A stretch of DNA of 35,135 nt from Oscillospiraceae bacterium (GCA_017448455.1 JAFSLL010000158.1:1-35135), one strand, 5' to 3'; numbered from the stretch's first letter, positions 25,059 to 34,053 are shown. Numbers and translations: made by a program. The notes: generated by a model not told the origin, from the letters alone.

Positions 25059-25778
25059 TTATTGATCACTCCAAAACGGCGTAACCATCGGCTGATCATT
25101 TGCTGCAGCGGTTTTCAGAAGCTTCAGCGCCCGGCTGAACATCCAGCTGACAAATATGAGAAAGACAATCCCCATAATTTCACTGTGCAGGGTAGCGACA
25201 AAATCATAGATGCCATGCAGCAGCGCCGGTAGAATGAGCGCTGTCCAGCGCGCATTCTTCGCTTCCTCATCATAACCAGCCAGTTCATATTTTTTAGCTA
25301 CGCCGTACCACACTCCCATAAACACGCCAAAGCAGGCATGGCCGGGGACCGCGGTCACCGCGCGCGCAAGCGCGGCACCGAAACCATAGGTGAGGACATA
25401 ACCGATGTTTTCCCACAGGGCAAACCCGAGGGACACGAAAACTGCGTAGACCACGCCGTCGAAAGTACAGTTGAAATGCGGGCTCCTCCATGTGCGCAGC
25501 TTTAACAGCAGGTATTTAAATCCCTCTTCCGAGACTGCAACTACAATAAAATACAGTAAAACGTTGTATACCAGTCCCCCGTCGGGGAATACGGAAGTGA
25601 GGGCTCTTTCGCCCAGCTGTTCCGTTACGGCCGCCATTGAAGTCGATAAAATGCCGAGGAACAGCAGCGATAAAAGAAGCCCGATCGGTTCCTTCTCCAC
25701 CTTATCCGCCCGATAGACACGTACCATCAAATACACAGCCGGGAAAACAGCCGCTGCAACAAGTATCAATACCACCAT
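25059..25778 (-). CDS. PrsW-family intramembrane metalloprotease
   Basis: The 239-aa integral membrane protein has about seven hydrophobic segments. The family motifs are present: E84-E85 in VSEEGFKYL, E123-N124 in FALWENIGY, H147 in VPGHACFGVFMG, and H188/D192 in LLHGIYDF, together a probable zinc site. In Bacillus, PrsW performs site-1 cleavage of the anti-sigma factor RsiW; other members have unknown substrates. The start at 25776-25778 has GGAAGG 8 nt upstream. A longer frame begins inside the terminator hairpin of the preceding gene and was rejected. No sigma/anti-sigma pair is in the window. Confidence 0.9.
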   Translation of the reverse strand: MVVLILVAAAVFPAVYLMVRVYRADKVEKEPIGLLLSLLFLGILSTSMAAVTEQLGERALTSVFPDGGLVYNVLLYFIVVAVSEEGFKYLLLKLRTWRSPHFNCTFDGVVYAVFVSLGFALWENIGYVLTYGFGAALARAVTAVPGHACFGVFMGVWYGVAKKYELAGYDEEAKNARWTALILPALLHGIYDFVATLHSEIMGIVFLIFVSWMFSRALKLLKTAAANDQPMVTPFWSDQ

Positions 25779-25803
25779 GAGAGTATCCTTCCGTAAAAGA
25801 CGC

Positions 25804-25824
25804 AAGCCCGGCAATGCCGGGCTT
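25804..25824 (-). terminator. Terminator after ireB
   Basis: A compact GC-rich hairpin (AAGCCCGGC with GCCGGGCTT) lies 9 bp past the ireB stop. Leftward it is followed by GCGTCTTTTA. Confidence 0.7.
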
Positions 25825-25832
25825 GTTGTGTT

Positions 25833-26078
25833 TTATTGTTTATCCAGATAAGTCTTTAAAAGTTCCTGCAGAAGCTCATCCCTGTCCAGGCGACAGATCA
25901 GACTTCTCGCGTTGTTGTAACTGGTAATGTAGGTTGGGTCCTCTGACAGGATATATCCGACAATCTGGTTGATAGGATTGTAGCCCTTGACCATCAGGGA
26001 ATTATAGACAGAAGAAAGAATCTCCTTCATCTCCGCCTTGCTGTCAAGTGCTGCAAACTTTCTGGTTGCGTCCTGCAT
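25833..26078 (-). CDS. ireB: IreB family regulatory phosphoprotein (UPF0297)
   Basis: The 81-aa protein matches the IreB family over its whole length, including KGYNPINQIVGYILSEDPTYI and NNARSLICRLDRDELLQELL. In Enterococcus faecalis, IreB is phosphorylated by the Ser/Thr kinase IreK and restrains cephalosporin resistance. ATG at 26076-26078 was chosen; a TTG one codon upstream is the alternative, with GGAG closer to it. Family neighbours such as the Holliday junction resolvase gene are absent here, so the gene appears isolated with its own promoter and terminator. Confidence 0.95.
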   Translation of the reverse strand: MQDATRKFAALDSKAEMKEILSSVYNSLMVKGYNPINQIVGYILSEDPTYITSYNNARSLICRLDRDELLQELLKTYLDKQ

Positions 26079-26092
26079 CAAACATCACTCCC

Positions 26093-26164
26093 GATCACAA
26101 GTCATTTCTCTCATTCTCCGTAAAATAACGGGATCTTGGTATTATTATACCACAACTTGTGATC
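26093..26164 (-). promoter_or_regulatory. ireB promoter flanked by a 10-bp inverted repeat
   Basis: On the minus strand, TATAAT lies at 26144-26149 with a weak TTTACT at 16 bp. A perfect 10-bp inverted repeat, GATCACAAGT (26093-26102) and ACTTGTGATC (26155-26164), has one arm between -35 and -10 and the other in the leader beside the ribosome site. It could be a two-site operator or fold in a longer transcript. Confidence 0.5.
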
Positions 26165-26198
26165 AAGTAAAGAGTTTTTTGCACATTTTGTGGTGAGT

Positions 26199-28889
26199 TC
26201 AGCGCATTTCGGCTCCAAAACGAGTCTGGAGTGCTTTCAGCACATTGCTGACGATTGTTTCCGCATGTTCATCCGTCAAAGTCTGATCTTCCGCGCGCAT
26301 GGTCAGTGAGAAGGCAACCGACTTTTTCCCCTCGACGATGTGGTGACCTGTGTAGACGTCAAACACCTTGCAGTCTTTCAGGTATTCCCCACCGCTCTCG
26401 CGAATCACATCCTGCATATCGCCGACCGGAAGATTAAGATCACAGATTACCGCGATATCACGGGTAACCGCCGGGAAGCGCGGCAGCGGTTTGAAGACCG
26501 GTGTGCCGCCCCGCAGCCGAAACAGTTCATCAAAGGAGATCTGCGCGCAGTAGAATTCCGCATCAACGGAATAGTTGTTCATGACACGGGGATGAATCTG
26601 TCCCAGGGTGCCGATACAGGCATCCCCTGCCCAGACCTTCGCGCAGCGGCCCGGATGATAGGATGGATTCTCCAGATCCCGGCTGTATCGGACATTCTGA
26701 ATGCCGAGCCGTTCAAACAGTTCTTCCAGCCAGCCCTTTAATACAAAGAAATCAACATTCTCGCCGTAGGCACCGATCGACAGCGTCTTCGGCTCGTCCG
26801 CGAGACCGTCCTCACGCTTGTGATAGGTTCTTCCGATCTCATACAGGGCTGCCGACGGATTGCGGTAATTGAAGTTTCTGGTTAAAATCTCCAGCATGGA
26901 GGGGAGCGTTGTGGTACGCATGATGGAAGTATCTTCTCCCAAGGGATTCAGGATCTTCAAGCTGTCCCGCAGCGGAGAATCTTTCGGCAGGCAGATCCGG
27001 TCATAATAGCTGGGGCTGATGAAGGAATAGGTGATGATCTCATCCATGCCAAGGCTGCGGCAAATCTCGCCGATGCTCCGCTCACACTGCTGTTCCGGTG
27101 TAAAGCCTCCGCAGGTGCTGATCGCCCCGGTAAACTGGACCGGAATCTCATTGTATCCGTAGAAACGCGCAACCTCTTCCGCGAGATCGGAGTAATGCTC
27201 CACATCCGCGCGCCAGCTGGGAACACGGACGAGATCGCCGTCGACCGAAAAGCCGAGTTTCACCAGGATCTCTTTCATTGTCTGTGCGCTGATATCGGTT
27301 CCGAGAAGCGCGTTGATCTTCGCCGGCTCCAGCGCAAGCACGGTTTCTTTTCTTCCGGCAGGATAGACATCAATAATGCCTTCAACCACTTCGCCCGCGC
27401 CAAGCATCTCGACCAGTTCACAGGCGCGCTGAACCGCCTTCAGGGTATTTTCGGGATCGAGGCCTTTCTCATAGCGGGAAGAAGCGTCCGTCCGCATGCC
27501 AAGCGCTGTGGCGGTACGGCGGATAGATACGCCGTCGAAGTTCGCACTCTCAAAAAGAACCATTGCCGTATCGCCGACAATCTCACTGTTTTCACCACCC
27601 ATGACACCGGCAACACCGACCGGTCTTTCCGTGTCACAGATGCAAAGCATATTGGGGCTCAGCTTTCGCTCAGTTCCGTCCAGCGTCCGAATCGCCTCAC
27701 CCTCCCGAGCAAGCCGTACATGAATTTCTCCGTTCTGCACACAGCTGAAGTCGAAAGCGTGCATCGGCTGGCCATACTCGAGCATGACATAGTTGGTGAT
27801 GTCGACCAGATTATTAATCGGGCGCATTCCGGCATTGCGGATACGCTCCCGCATCCAGGCCGGGGACGGCGCAATTTTGACATTCCGTACCATACGGGCC
27901 GTATAGCGGCGGCAGAGGGTCGGTTCCTCAATGATGATCTTTGTCAGTTCATTGATATCACCGCCGGCTTTCGCCTCAACAACCGGTGTATGGAGTTTGA
28001 GCGGACGGTCGAAGGTAACAGAGGCTTCCCTCGCGAGACCGATCATGCAGAGGCAGTCCGGCCGGTTCGGGGTAATCTCGAACTCGACGACATGGTCATC
28101 GCGTCCGATCATCGCCGCAACATCATCACCGGGTTTTACGTCTTCTTTCAGAACGAAGATGCCGTCCGGAATGCAGTGCGGAAACTCCGCCTGCTGCGCA
28201 TGCAGATCCGCAAGCTCACAGACACTGCCCTTCTTTGTATCAAATGCAAGCAGATCGCCTCCGTGTACGTTCATACAGCGGGTAACAACCTGAATTTCGC
28301 CGTCACCGAGAGAAAGGCTCAGTGCCCAGCCGGCGTCGCAGGACTGTACGGTCAGAACTCTTGCCGCTTTCACGGAACCGAAAATTCTGTCACCTTCGCG
28401 AATATCCGACGAGATCGACGGTTTATTTCTGTCGAGCGGATGATAGTCGCCCAGGATCGCCGCCGCATGGATTTCACCATAGGCATAATCGTGTGTCGTC
28501 AGCTCCAGTTCCTTCAGAGAGCAGAGCATCCCCTGAGATTCGACCCCGCGCAGTTTGCCGCTGTGAATCTCCGTTCCGTTGGGCAGAAGCGCCCCATCAA
28601 GCGCGGCAGGGACCAGATCACCGACATGGACATTCCACGCGCCGGTTACAATCTGTATCGGCAGTTCAGAACCGACATCCACTTTCACAACAAACATATG
28701 GTCGGAATCCGGATGCTTTTCCATGCTGAGAATCTTCCCTACCACGACGCCACGCAGATTCGCAGACAGGTCTTCCGTCACTTCGACCTTGGAGCCGGAA
28801 ACGGTCATCGCTTCCGCAAAGCTGCGGTCGCCATATTCTTCCAAAGGAAGATCAACAAACTCATTCAGCCATTTTCTGGATAAATTCAT
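26199..28889 (-). CDS. pheT: Phenylalanyl-tRNA synthetase beta subunit, enlarged
   Basis: This subunit of the alpha2-beta2 enzyme charges tRNA-Phe. It is 896 aa, about 100 longer than usual bacterial PheT. Domains in order are: N-terminal helix region, EMAPII-like tRNA-binding OB fold (about 44-122), an extra region (about 140-236), B3/B4 editing region (about 300-480), B5 (PVQF region), the synthetase-like core and the C-terminal anticodon-binding ferredoxin fold (from about 800, FPAVTRDIAVICD). Within the insert, QVVTRCMNVHGGDLL (200-214) matches QIVTGAWNVHVGDLV (79-93) at 9 of 15 positions, so it looks like a degenerate duplicate of the OB domain. AAGGAGG precedes the ATG, 14 bp after pheS. 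Confidence 0.95.
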   Translation of the reverse strand: MNLSRKWLNEFVDLPLEEYGDRSFAEAMTVSGSKVEVTEDLSANLRGVVVGKILSMEKHPDSDHMFVVKVDVGSELPIQIVTGAWNVHVGDLVPAALDGALLPNGTEIHSGKLRGVESQGMLCSLKELELTTHDYAYGEIHAAAILGDYHPLDRNKPSISSDIREGDRIFGSVKAARVLTVQSCDAGWALSLSLGDGEIQVVTRCMNVHGGDLLAFDTKKGSVCELADLHAQQAEFPHCIPDGIFVLKEDVKPGDDVAAMIGRDDHVVEFEITPNRPDCLCMIGLAREASVTFDRPLKLHTPVVEAKAGGDINELTKIIIEEPTLCRRYTARMVRNVKIAPSPAWMRERIRNAGMRPINNLVDITNYVMLEYGQPMHAFDFSCVQNGEIHVRLAREGEAIRTLDGTERKLSPNMLCICDTERPVGVAGVMGGENSEIVGDTAMVLFESANFDGVSIRRTATALGMRTDASSRYEKGLDPENTLKAVQRACELVEMLGAGEVVEGIIDVYPAGRKETVLALEPAKINALLGTDISAQTMKEILVKLGFSVDGDLVRVPSWRADVEHYSDLAEEVARFYGYNEIPVQFTGAISTCGGFTPEQQCERSIGEICRSLGMDEIITYSFISPSYYDRICLPKDSPLRDSLKILNPLGEDTSIMRTTTLPSMLEILTRNFNYRNPSAALYEIGRTYHKREDGLADEPKTLSIGAYGENVDFFVLKGWLEELFERLGIQNVRYSRDLENPSYHPGRCAKVWAGDACIGTLGQIHPRVMNNYSVDAEFYCAQISFDELFRLRGGTPVFKPLPRFPAVTRDIAVICDLNLPVGDMQDVIRESGGEYLKDCKVFDVYTGHHIVEGKKSVAFSLTMRAEDQTLTDEHAETIVSNVLKALQTRFGAEMR

Positions 28890-28903
28890 GATTCGCCCCT
28901 CCT

Positions 28904-29929
28904 TCAGAACTGTTCCAGGAACCGAACATCGTTTTCGAATATGAGACGAAGATCGGTAATCTTATACTCGCCCATAGCCAGACGCTCCAAGCCCATGCCA
29001 AATGCCCAGCCTGAATAGACATCCGGATCGATCCCACAGCCGGCCAACACTTTCGGATGCACCATTCCGGCGCCCAGAACTTCAATCCAGCCCTCGCCCT
29101 TGCAGGTCGGGCAGCCCTTTCCTCCGCACTTGTGGCACTGGATATCCATCTCACAGCTCGGCTCGGTAAACGGAAAATGGTGCGGACGGAAGCGGGTAAC
29201 CGTTCCTTTGCCGTAAATCTTCTCCACAACCAGATTCAGCGTCGCCTTCAGATCAGACATGGTAACGCCCTTATCTATGACCATTCCTTCAATCTGATGA
29301 AACATCGGAGAATGGGTCGCGTCCACTTCATCCTTGCGGTAGACACGGCCCGGTGCAATCATGCGAATCGGGAGTTCTTTGGTCTCCATCGCATGAATCT
29401 GCATGGGAGAGGTCTGGGTCCGCAGGCAGATACGGCTGTCTTCCGTGAAATAGAAAGTATCCGTCCACTCACGCGAGGGGTGACCCTCATCGATGTTGAG
29501 TTTCGTAAAGTTATAATCCGAGAGCTCGACCTCCGGACCGTCAACGATCTCAAAGCCCATCCCGATAAAGATGTCCTTAATCTGATCAAGAACGTTGTAC
29601 ATGGGGTGTTTATACCCCAGTTTCCGTTTTTCACCCGGCAGGGTAACGTCCACCGTCTCCTGAAGAAGCTTCATGTTCAGTCTGGCTTCATTCAGCACCC
29701 TGCGGCGCAGCTCAATGTTCTCTTCAATCTCGCTGCGCAGCTGATTCGCCAGCTGTCCCATCTGGGGGCGCTCTTCCGCAGACAGTTTTCCCATCTGACG
29801 GAGAATGGCGGTCAGTTCGCCTTTCTTGCCGAGGTAACGCACACGAAGACTTTCCAGAGAGTCGACATCCTCGCTCTCCAGAATCGCCTTCAGGGAAGCA
29901 TCTCTCAGCTTCATCAACATTTCTTTCAT
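28904..29929 (-). CDS. pheS: Phenylalanyl-tRNA synthetase alpha subunit
   Basis: The catalytic subunit of PheRS is 341 aa, the usual length. An N-terminal coiled-coil arm (about 1-90) is followed by class II motifs: the motif 2 region with RTQTSPMQI and GRVYRKDEVDATHSPMFHQIEG, and motif 3 GMGLERLAM near 320. An FTEPSCEMD segment and a Cys-rich loop (CHKCGGKGCPTC) are normal for the family. The start at 29927-29929 has GAGGAG 6 nt upstream; a longer frame runs back into the T-box and was rejected. Expression is controlled by the leader T-box. Confidence 0.97.
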   Translation of the reverse strand: MKEMLMKLRDASLKAILESEDVDSLESLRVRYLGKKGELTAILRQMGKLSAEERPQMGQLANQLRSEIEENIELRRRVLNEARLNMKLLQETVDVTLPGEKRKLGYKHPMYNVLDQIKDIFIGMGFEIVDGPEVELSDYNFTKLNIDEGHPSREWTDTFYFTEDSRICLRTQTSPMQIHAMETKELPIRMIAPGRVYRKDEVDATHSPMFHQIEGMVIDKGVTMSDLKATLNLVVEKIYGKGTVTRFRPHHFPFTEPSCEMDIQCHKCGGKGCPTCKGEGWIEVLGAGMVHPKVLAGCGIDPDVYSGWAFGMGLERLAMGEYKITDLRLIFENDVRFLEQF

Positions 29930-29944
29930 GGCCTGCTCCTCATT

Positions 29945-29983
29945 AAAAAAATAAGCCCTCGTCCTATCAAATAGGACGAAAGC
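29945..29983 (-). terminator. T-box-controlled terminator before pheS
   Basis: On the minus strand a 13-bp stem (CGTCCTAT with ATAGGACG at the core, extended by G-T pairs) has a 3-nt loop and ends in a run of seven T. It lies between the antiterminator sequence and the pheS ribosome site. Confidence 0.9.
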
Positions 29984-30168
29984 GTGCTTCCGCGGTACCA
30001 CCTATCTTCGGCATAAGCATGCCGCAGCTCAAACGGACTTAACGCGTCCCACACGCCGGTGATTGGCCGGAGCTCCCGGGCGAACCAGACACCGCTTTTT
30101 GAAGGGGCTCTCAGCCGCTGACCCCTACTCTCTGACAAATCGCACTGCGCCATTTTCCCGTTCACAGC
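29945..30168 (-). promoter_or_regulatory. T-box riboswitch for tRNA-Phe, leader of pheST
   Basis: The minus strand carries the T-box core AGGTGGTACCGCGG (29990-30003), including the tRNA-acceptor-binding bulge. Farther upstream a stem-I region has AGTA (near 30124) on one side and, after the GGGG/CCCC stem, TTC (30101-30103) as the probable specifier codon for phenylalanine. Uncharged tRNA-Phe would stabilise the antiterminator and allow pheS-pheT transcription. This explains most of the 456-bp gene-free stretch from 29930 to 30385. The leader promoter is not clear; TTGCAA with 17-bp spacing to TAAGCT (30176-30181) is a weak candidate. Confidence 0.93.
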
Positions 30169-30169
30169 A

Positions 30170-30200
30170 AAAGTGAGCTTAACACAAACCGGCTCACTTT
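30170..30200. other. Hairpin upstream of the T-box leader
   Basis: A 9-bp perfect inverted repeat (AAAGTGAGC with GCTCACTTT) has a 13-nt loop and a short T-run on the leftward strand. It may be a back-up terminator for the nucleotidase gene or may overlap the start of the T-box transcript. Confidence 0.5.
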
Positions 30201-30348
30201 GCAAGCCTGAATTGACAGTTTTCCGGAAAATGCTTTCAATACGGTCGATCTTTCTGTCAAGGAACAGAATATCAGAAAACTGATCTGACGAAAACGATCC
30301 AGGCAGAGGCGATAAACGTGTCCATCGTTTCTGTATGGTTGAATGATG

Positions 30349-30379
30349 AAAACGAAGAGGCCGACGCCGGTCTCTTCGT
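30349..30379 (-). terminator. Terminator of the YfbR-like gene
   Basis: A stem ACGAAGAG with CTCTTCGT, extended by inner GC pairs, is followed leftward by TTTTCATC, 7 bp past the stop codon. Confidence 0.75.
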
Positions 30380-30385
30380 AATTCT

Positions 30386-30976
30386 TTACTGTTCAATAGT
30401 TCCCAGCTCGTCAAGGTTCAGTTCGAAAGCCGGAATGAAGTGCTCCAGAAAATACTGCACTTCGGGCATCCCACTTTCTTCCAGGATCTGTCGGGTCTGC
30501 GCTTCGGCAGATAAGAATTCATTATTACCCGCTTTGCGCTCTTCTATGCATTTCATATACGCGGAAAGCTTGTCTGCCGCTTTCACAAGATCATGTACCC
30601 GCTCCTGAACTTCCCCGGTCAGGATCGGCTCATACGAGGGGCGGAGCTCTTCGGGAAGTGTCTCCAGCAGCTTATGGCAGGCCAGTTCCTCCACCTGTTT
30701 ATAGGCATTTCGAATCTCCGCACTGTGGTACTTGATCGGCGTTGGCAGATCGCCCGTCAGAATCTCGGAACTGTCGTGATAGAGCGCAACCGTTGCCGCT
30801 TCATCCGGATTGCAGGGCTGTTTGAACACATCCCTTCGAATAACGCCGAGCGCATGTGCCAGGACCGCAACCATGTGACTGTGCTCCTGGATATTTTCGG
30901 GCAAAGAGTTGCGCATCAGGCTCCAGCGTCCGATATAGCGCATTCTGGAAATATAGGCAAAAAAATTCCCTGTCAT
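30386..30976 (-). CDS. yfbR: 5'-deoxynucleotidase, YfbR-like HD hydrolase
   Basis: The enzyme dephosphorylates deoxyribonucleoside 5'-monophosphates in the cytosol. The 196-aa HD-domain protein has H32 in EHSHMVA, H67-D68 in LYHDSSEIL and D135 in VKAADKLSAY as metal ligands. R17-W18 and the substrate loop TGDLPTPIKY match E. coli YfbR almost position for position. AGGAG lies 6 nt before the ATG. It is a single-gene unit with a strong promoter and its own terminator, lying between the opp operon and pheST. Confidence 0.93.
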   Translation of the reverse strand: MTGNFFAYISRMRYIGRWSLMRNSLPENIQEHSHMVAVLAHALGVIRRDVFKQPCNPDEAATVALYHDSSEILTGDLPTPIKYHSAEIRNAYKQVEELACHKLLETLPEELRPSYEPILTGEVQERVHDLVKAADKLSAYMKCIEERKAGNNEFLSAEAQTRQILEESGMPEVQYFLEHFIPAFELNLDELGTIEQ

Positions 30977-31025
30977 AAACTTCTCCTGTGCGGTACCCTA
31001 ATTCTGAAAAACAAGTACAGAAAGC

Positions 31026-31054
31026 ATTATAGAGACTCCAGCCCTGCAAGTCAA
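31026..31054 (-). promoter_or_regulatory. Promoter of the YfbR-like gene
   Basis: On the minus strand, TTGACT (31049-31054) and TATAAT (31026-31031) have 17-bp spacing, about 50 bp upstream of the start codon. Confidence 0.85.
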
Positions 31055-31065
31055 GGCCGGAACAG

Positions 31066-31091
31066 AAAACTCCCCGGGAAGTCCCGGGGAG
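31066..31091 (-). terminator. Terminator of the opp operon
   Basis: A GC-rich hairpin (CTCCCCGGGA with TCCCGGGGAG) is followed leftward by TTTTCTGTT, 39 bp past the oppA stop. Confidence 0.85.
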
Positions 31092-31129
31092 CCGTTTTAT
31101 CTGGTCTATATGATGGTTGCAGCCTGTAA

Positions 31130-32986
31130 TCAGCCGACCGTGCAGTACATGAAGTACTTGTATCCGAGCGGGTTGGCGAAGAAGCCATCCACATCGGAGC
31201 TGATCATGTAGGTGTCGGTGTAGAAGTACAGCGGGCAGATGCAGCCGGTGCTCATGAGGAGGTCCTCAGCGCGGTGCATGAGCTCGTAGCGAACTTCGTT
31301 GTCGGTGCAGGTCTTGATGGTCTTGATCAGAACATCATAGGTGTCTGCCCAGGTTCCGTTCTCAACGGCAACATCATAGCCGAGATCTGTGAGATCGAGG
31401 CTGTAAGCAGCGACATCCTTGTGCGCATCCTTACCGAACTGAACGTCATTGTTGCCGGAACCGCTGGTCCACATATCCAGGAAGCAGATCGGATCGTTGT
31501 AGTCAGCGAGCCAGCCGTTACGGGCGATGGAATAGTCGCCGTTCTTACGGGTGTTCAGGAAGGTGGCCCACTCCTGGTTCTCCAGGTTCATGGTGATGCC
31601 GACACCGGCAAGAGCGCTCTGCAGATACTCACCGATCGCCTTGTGGCTTTCAGAAGTATTGTAGAGGTAGGTCATGGTCGGGAAGCCGGAAATCATACCG
31701 GTCGCTTCATCATAGGCATAATACTTCTTCAGGACTTCAAGAGCCTGGGTGAAGTTGTCTTCAAAAGCATCGGCAGAAACATTGTAGTAACCGTTAAAGC
31801 CGTCGTTGTGACCGGCAGTCTCATAGAACTGAGAACCATCGGGGTTGGTCATACCCATGGCAACGAAGGAGGAAGCGGGAACCTGGCCAGCCTGGCCGAT
31901 TTCCTCAACGATGTAGTTGCGGTCGAATAGAAGGCTGATCGCGTTGCGGATCTCCGCTTTCGCAGCTTCCGCCTCAGCGCCGGTCAGGCCACTGTCGGCA
32001 GGAAGGATTTCCTCGTTGACATTCCAGCAGACATAGTAAGTGCCGATCTGGCCGGCCACGACATATTCATCGGGATACTCAGCCTGCAGAGTGGCCATCT
32101 CGTTGGTGGGAACATCATCAATCAGCTGCCAGGTGCCGTTCTTGAAGTTGGCAACCATGTTGTTGGCGTCATCGGACAGATAGAACTCGATCTTTTCCAT
32201 CAGGATGGAATCAGCATCGACATAGTTGGGGTTCTTCTCCAGGGTGATCACGCTGTTGTGATCCCAACCGGTCATGGTGTAGGGCCCGTTGGAAACATAG
32301 GTGGAGGGATCGGTTGCCCAGGCTTCATCAGCGACAACATCCTCACGTACGGGGAAGTAGGTCGGGAAGGCAAGCAGCTCGTTCCAGTAGGAAACAGCAT
32401 TTGCCAGGGTAACTTCGAGGGTCTTGTCATCAACGGCAACAACATTGAGCTGAGCACCTTCAACCGGCTCATCTGCCCAGATATCATCATAGCCATCTAC
32501 CACTTCGAACATGTAGCCATAGTCTGCAGCCAGCTCAACGGAAGCGGCGCGCTGCCATGCAAAAGCAAAGTCAGCAGCAGTGACATCCTTGCCGTCAGAC
32601 CACTTCAGACCGTCACGAAGGGTGTAGGTATAGGTGACAGTGCCGTCTTCATTCTCAACACCTTCCACGAGCTCTTCAGCAGCATCAGCAACAATGACCA
32701 GAGCACCGTTGTCATCCTGGGCCCATTTGGCAAGGCCGGAGAACAGGTGGCTGACCAGTGTCGCACCGTCAACTGCAGAGTTGAGGGCGGGGTCAAGCGT
32801 GTCAGGCTCAGAAGCAAGGCAGACAGCAATGGAGCTGGGGCCGGCTTCTGCCGCCGGTTCGGCAGCTGCTTCAGCAGGCTCTGCTGCTGCAGGAGCTTCC
32901 GTCGCTGCGGGAGCAGCGGATCCGCCGCAGGCGGCCAGTGCGAAGACCATGGCCAGTGCGAGGATCATTGCAAGAATCTTCTTCAT
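31130..32986 (-). CDS. oppA: Oligopeptide ABC transporter substrate-binding lipoprotein
   Basis: This 618-aa surface lipoprotein captures peptides for uptake. It has a lipoprotein signal (MKKILAMILALAMVFALAACGG, lipid-attached Cys at about residue 20), then an Ala/Pro/Glu-rich linker to about residue 50, then an SBP_bac_5 fold starting SIAVCLASEPDTLDPAL. Interior segments such as FAFAWQRAAS, YVSNGPYTMTGW and LFDRNYIVEEI match the OppA/DppA group. AAAGGA precedes the ATG. It is the last gene of the operon, 80 bp after oppF; final-gene placement with a short intergenic gap is common for separately abundant binding proteins. Confidence 0.94.
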   Translation of the reverse strand: MKKILAMILALAMVFALAACGGSAAPAATEAPAAAEPAEAAAEPAAEAGPSSIAVCLASEPDTLDPALNSAVDGATLVSHLFSGLAKWAQDDNGALVIVADAAEELVEGVENEDGTVTYTYTLRDGLKWSDGKDVTAADFAFAWQRAASVELAADYGYMFEVVDGYDDIWADEPVEGAQLNVVAVDDKTLEVTLANAVSYWNELLAFPTYFPVREDVVADEAWATDPSTYVSNGPYTMTGWDHNSVITLEKNPNYVDADSILMEKIEFYLSDDANNMVANFKNGTWQLIDDVPTNEMATLQAEYPDEYVVAGQIGTYYVCWNVNEEILPADSGLTGAEAEAAKAEIRNAISLLFDRNYIVEEIGQAGQVPASSFVAMGMTNPDGSQFYETAGHNDGFNGYYNVSADAFEDNFTQALEVLKKYYAYDEATGMISGFPTMTYLYNTSESHKAIGEYLQSALAGVGITMNLENQEWATFLNTRKNGDYSIARNGWLADYNDPICFLDMWTSGSGNNDVQFGKDAHKDVAAYSLDLTDLGYDVAVENGTWADTYDVLIKTIKTCTDNEVRYELMHRAEDLLMSTGCICPLYFYTDTYMISSDVDGFFANPLGYKYFMYCTVG

Positions 32987-33066
32987 TTTGCGATTTTCCT
33001 TTCGCTAAATTTTATTTTCAAACCGAACGATTGTCCGAGTTTGAATCGAATAATAATGCCTGTCCT

Positions 33067-34053
33067 TCAGTTCAGCTCTTCAATTCGATGACAGGCCGCG
33101 AAGTGTCCGGAAGACACCTCTTTAAACTCCGGCATGCTCTGGGCACAGGCTTCTAAGGCATGTGGGCATCTTGTGCGGAACGGGCATCCGGAGGGAGCAT
33201 TTAAAGGACTCGGAATATCCCCTGTCAGGACAATACGTTTATTTGCCCTGGCAATTCGGGGATCCGGCTGGGGAACTGCCGACATCAGTGATTTTGTATA
33301 AGGATGCAGCGGCTGACTGTAAATTTCCTTCGCGTCCGCAAGTTCTACCATCTTTCCAAGATACATGACGGCAATTCTGTCACTGATGTGACGGACGACC
33401 AGAATATCATGAGCAATGAAGAGATAGGTCAGCCCCATTTCTTCCTGCAGCTCATCAAACATATTGATAACCTGAGCCTGAATGGAAACGTCAAGTGCGG
33501 AGACCGGCTCATCGCAGACGATAAATTCCGGGTTCAGTGCGAGTGCTCTCGCAATACCAATCCGCTGACGCTGTCCGCCGGAGAACTCATGAGCATATCG
33601 GGAGGCATGCTCACTGTTCAGGCCGACTTTATCCATCAGGTCAAGAATCCGCTCTTCCCGGGCTTTCCTGTCGGAATACATCTTGTGGATATCAAGCGGT
33701 TCTCCTATGATATCCGAAACGGTCATGCGCGGATTCAGCGAAGAATAGGGATCCTGGAAGACCATGGTGGCCTTTTTCCGGAATTCGTTAATCTCCGCTT
33801 TTGTCTTTACGGGTTTGTCATGGAAAAAAACTTCTCCGCCAGTCGGTTTATAAAGATGAAGCAGCGTGCGGCCCACCGTTGTCTTCCCGCATCCGGACTC
33901 TCCTACCAGGCCGAGTGTCTCGCCCCGTTTGATCGAGAAAGAAACATCATCTACCGCTTTCAGCGGTTTTGAGCTGAACATGCCGGTATTGATACTGAAA
34001 TATTGCTTCAAATGACGAACATCTACCAGGGTTTCGTTGTTTACTGCGCTCAC
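33067..34053 (-). CDS. oppF: Oligopeptide ABC transporter ATP-binding protein OppF
   Basis: The 328-aa ATPase has Walker [11 protein letters not shown]-loop [15 protein letters not shown], signature FSGGQRQRI, Walker [13 protein letters not shown] and H-loop FIAHDILV. The C-terminal oligopeptide_HPY domain contains [15 protein letters not shown], a Cys-rich segment that in related proteins can bind an iron-sulfur cluster. It pairs with OppD at the inner membrane. Its start overlaps the oppD stop by 4 nt (ATGA). Confidence 0.96.
   Translation of the reverse strand: MSAVNNETLVDVRHLKQYFSINTGMFSSKPLKAVDDVSFSIKRGETLGLVGESGCGKTTVGRTLLHLYKPTGGEVFFHDKPVKTKAEINEFRKKATMVFQDPYSSLNPRMTVSDIIGEPLDIHKMYSDRKAREERILDLMDKVGLNSEHASRYAHEFSGGQRQRIGIARALALNPEFIVCDEPVSALDVSIQAQVINMFDELQEEMGLTYLFIAHDILVVRHISDRIAVMYLGKMVELADAKEIYSQPLHPYTKSLMSAVPQPDPRIARANKRIVLTGDIPSPLNAPSGCPFRTRCPHALEACAQSMPEFKEVSSGHFAACHRIEELN

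Noticed and set aside
27195-28883. 562-aa open frame on the + strand opposite pheT
   Set aside because: It lies wholly antisense to a clear PheT with strong motifs, has no recognisable domain, and reflects the codon bias of the real gene.
29930-30001. Longer N-terminus for PheS
   Set aside because: The extra codons lie in the T-box terminator region, and GAGGAG is placed for the downstream ATG.
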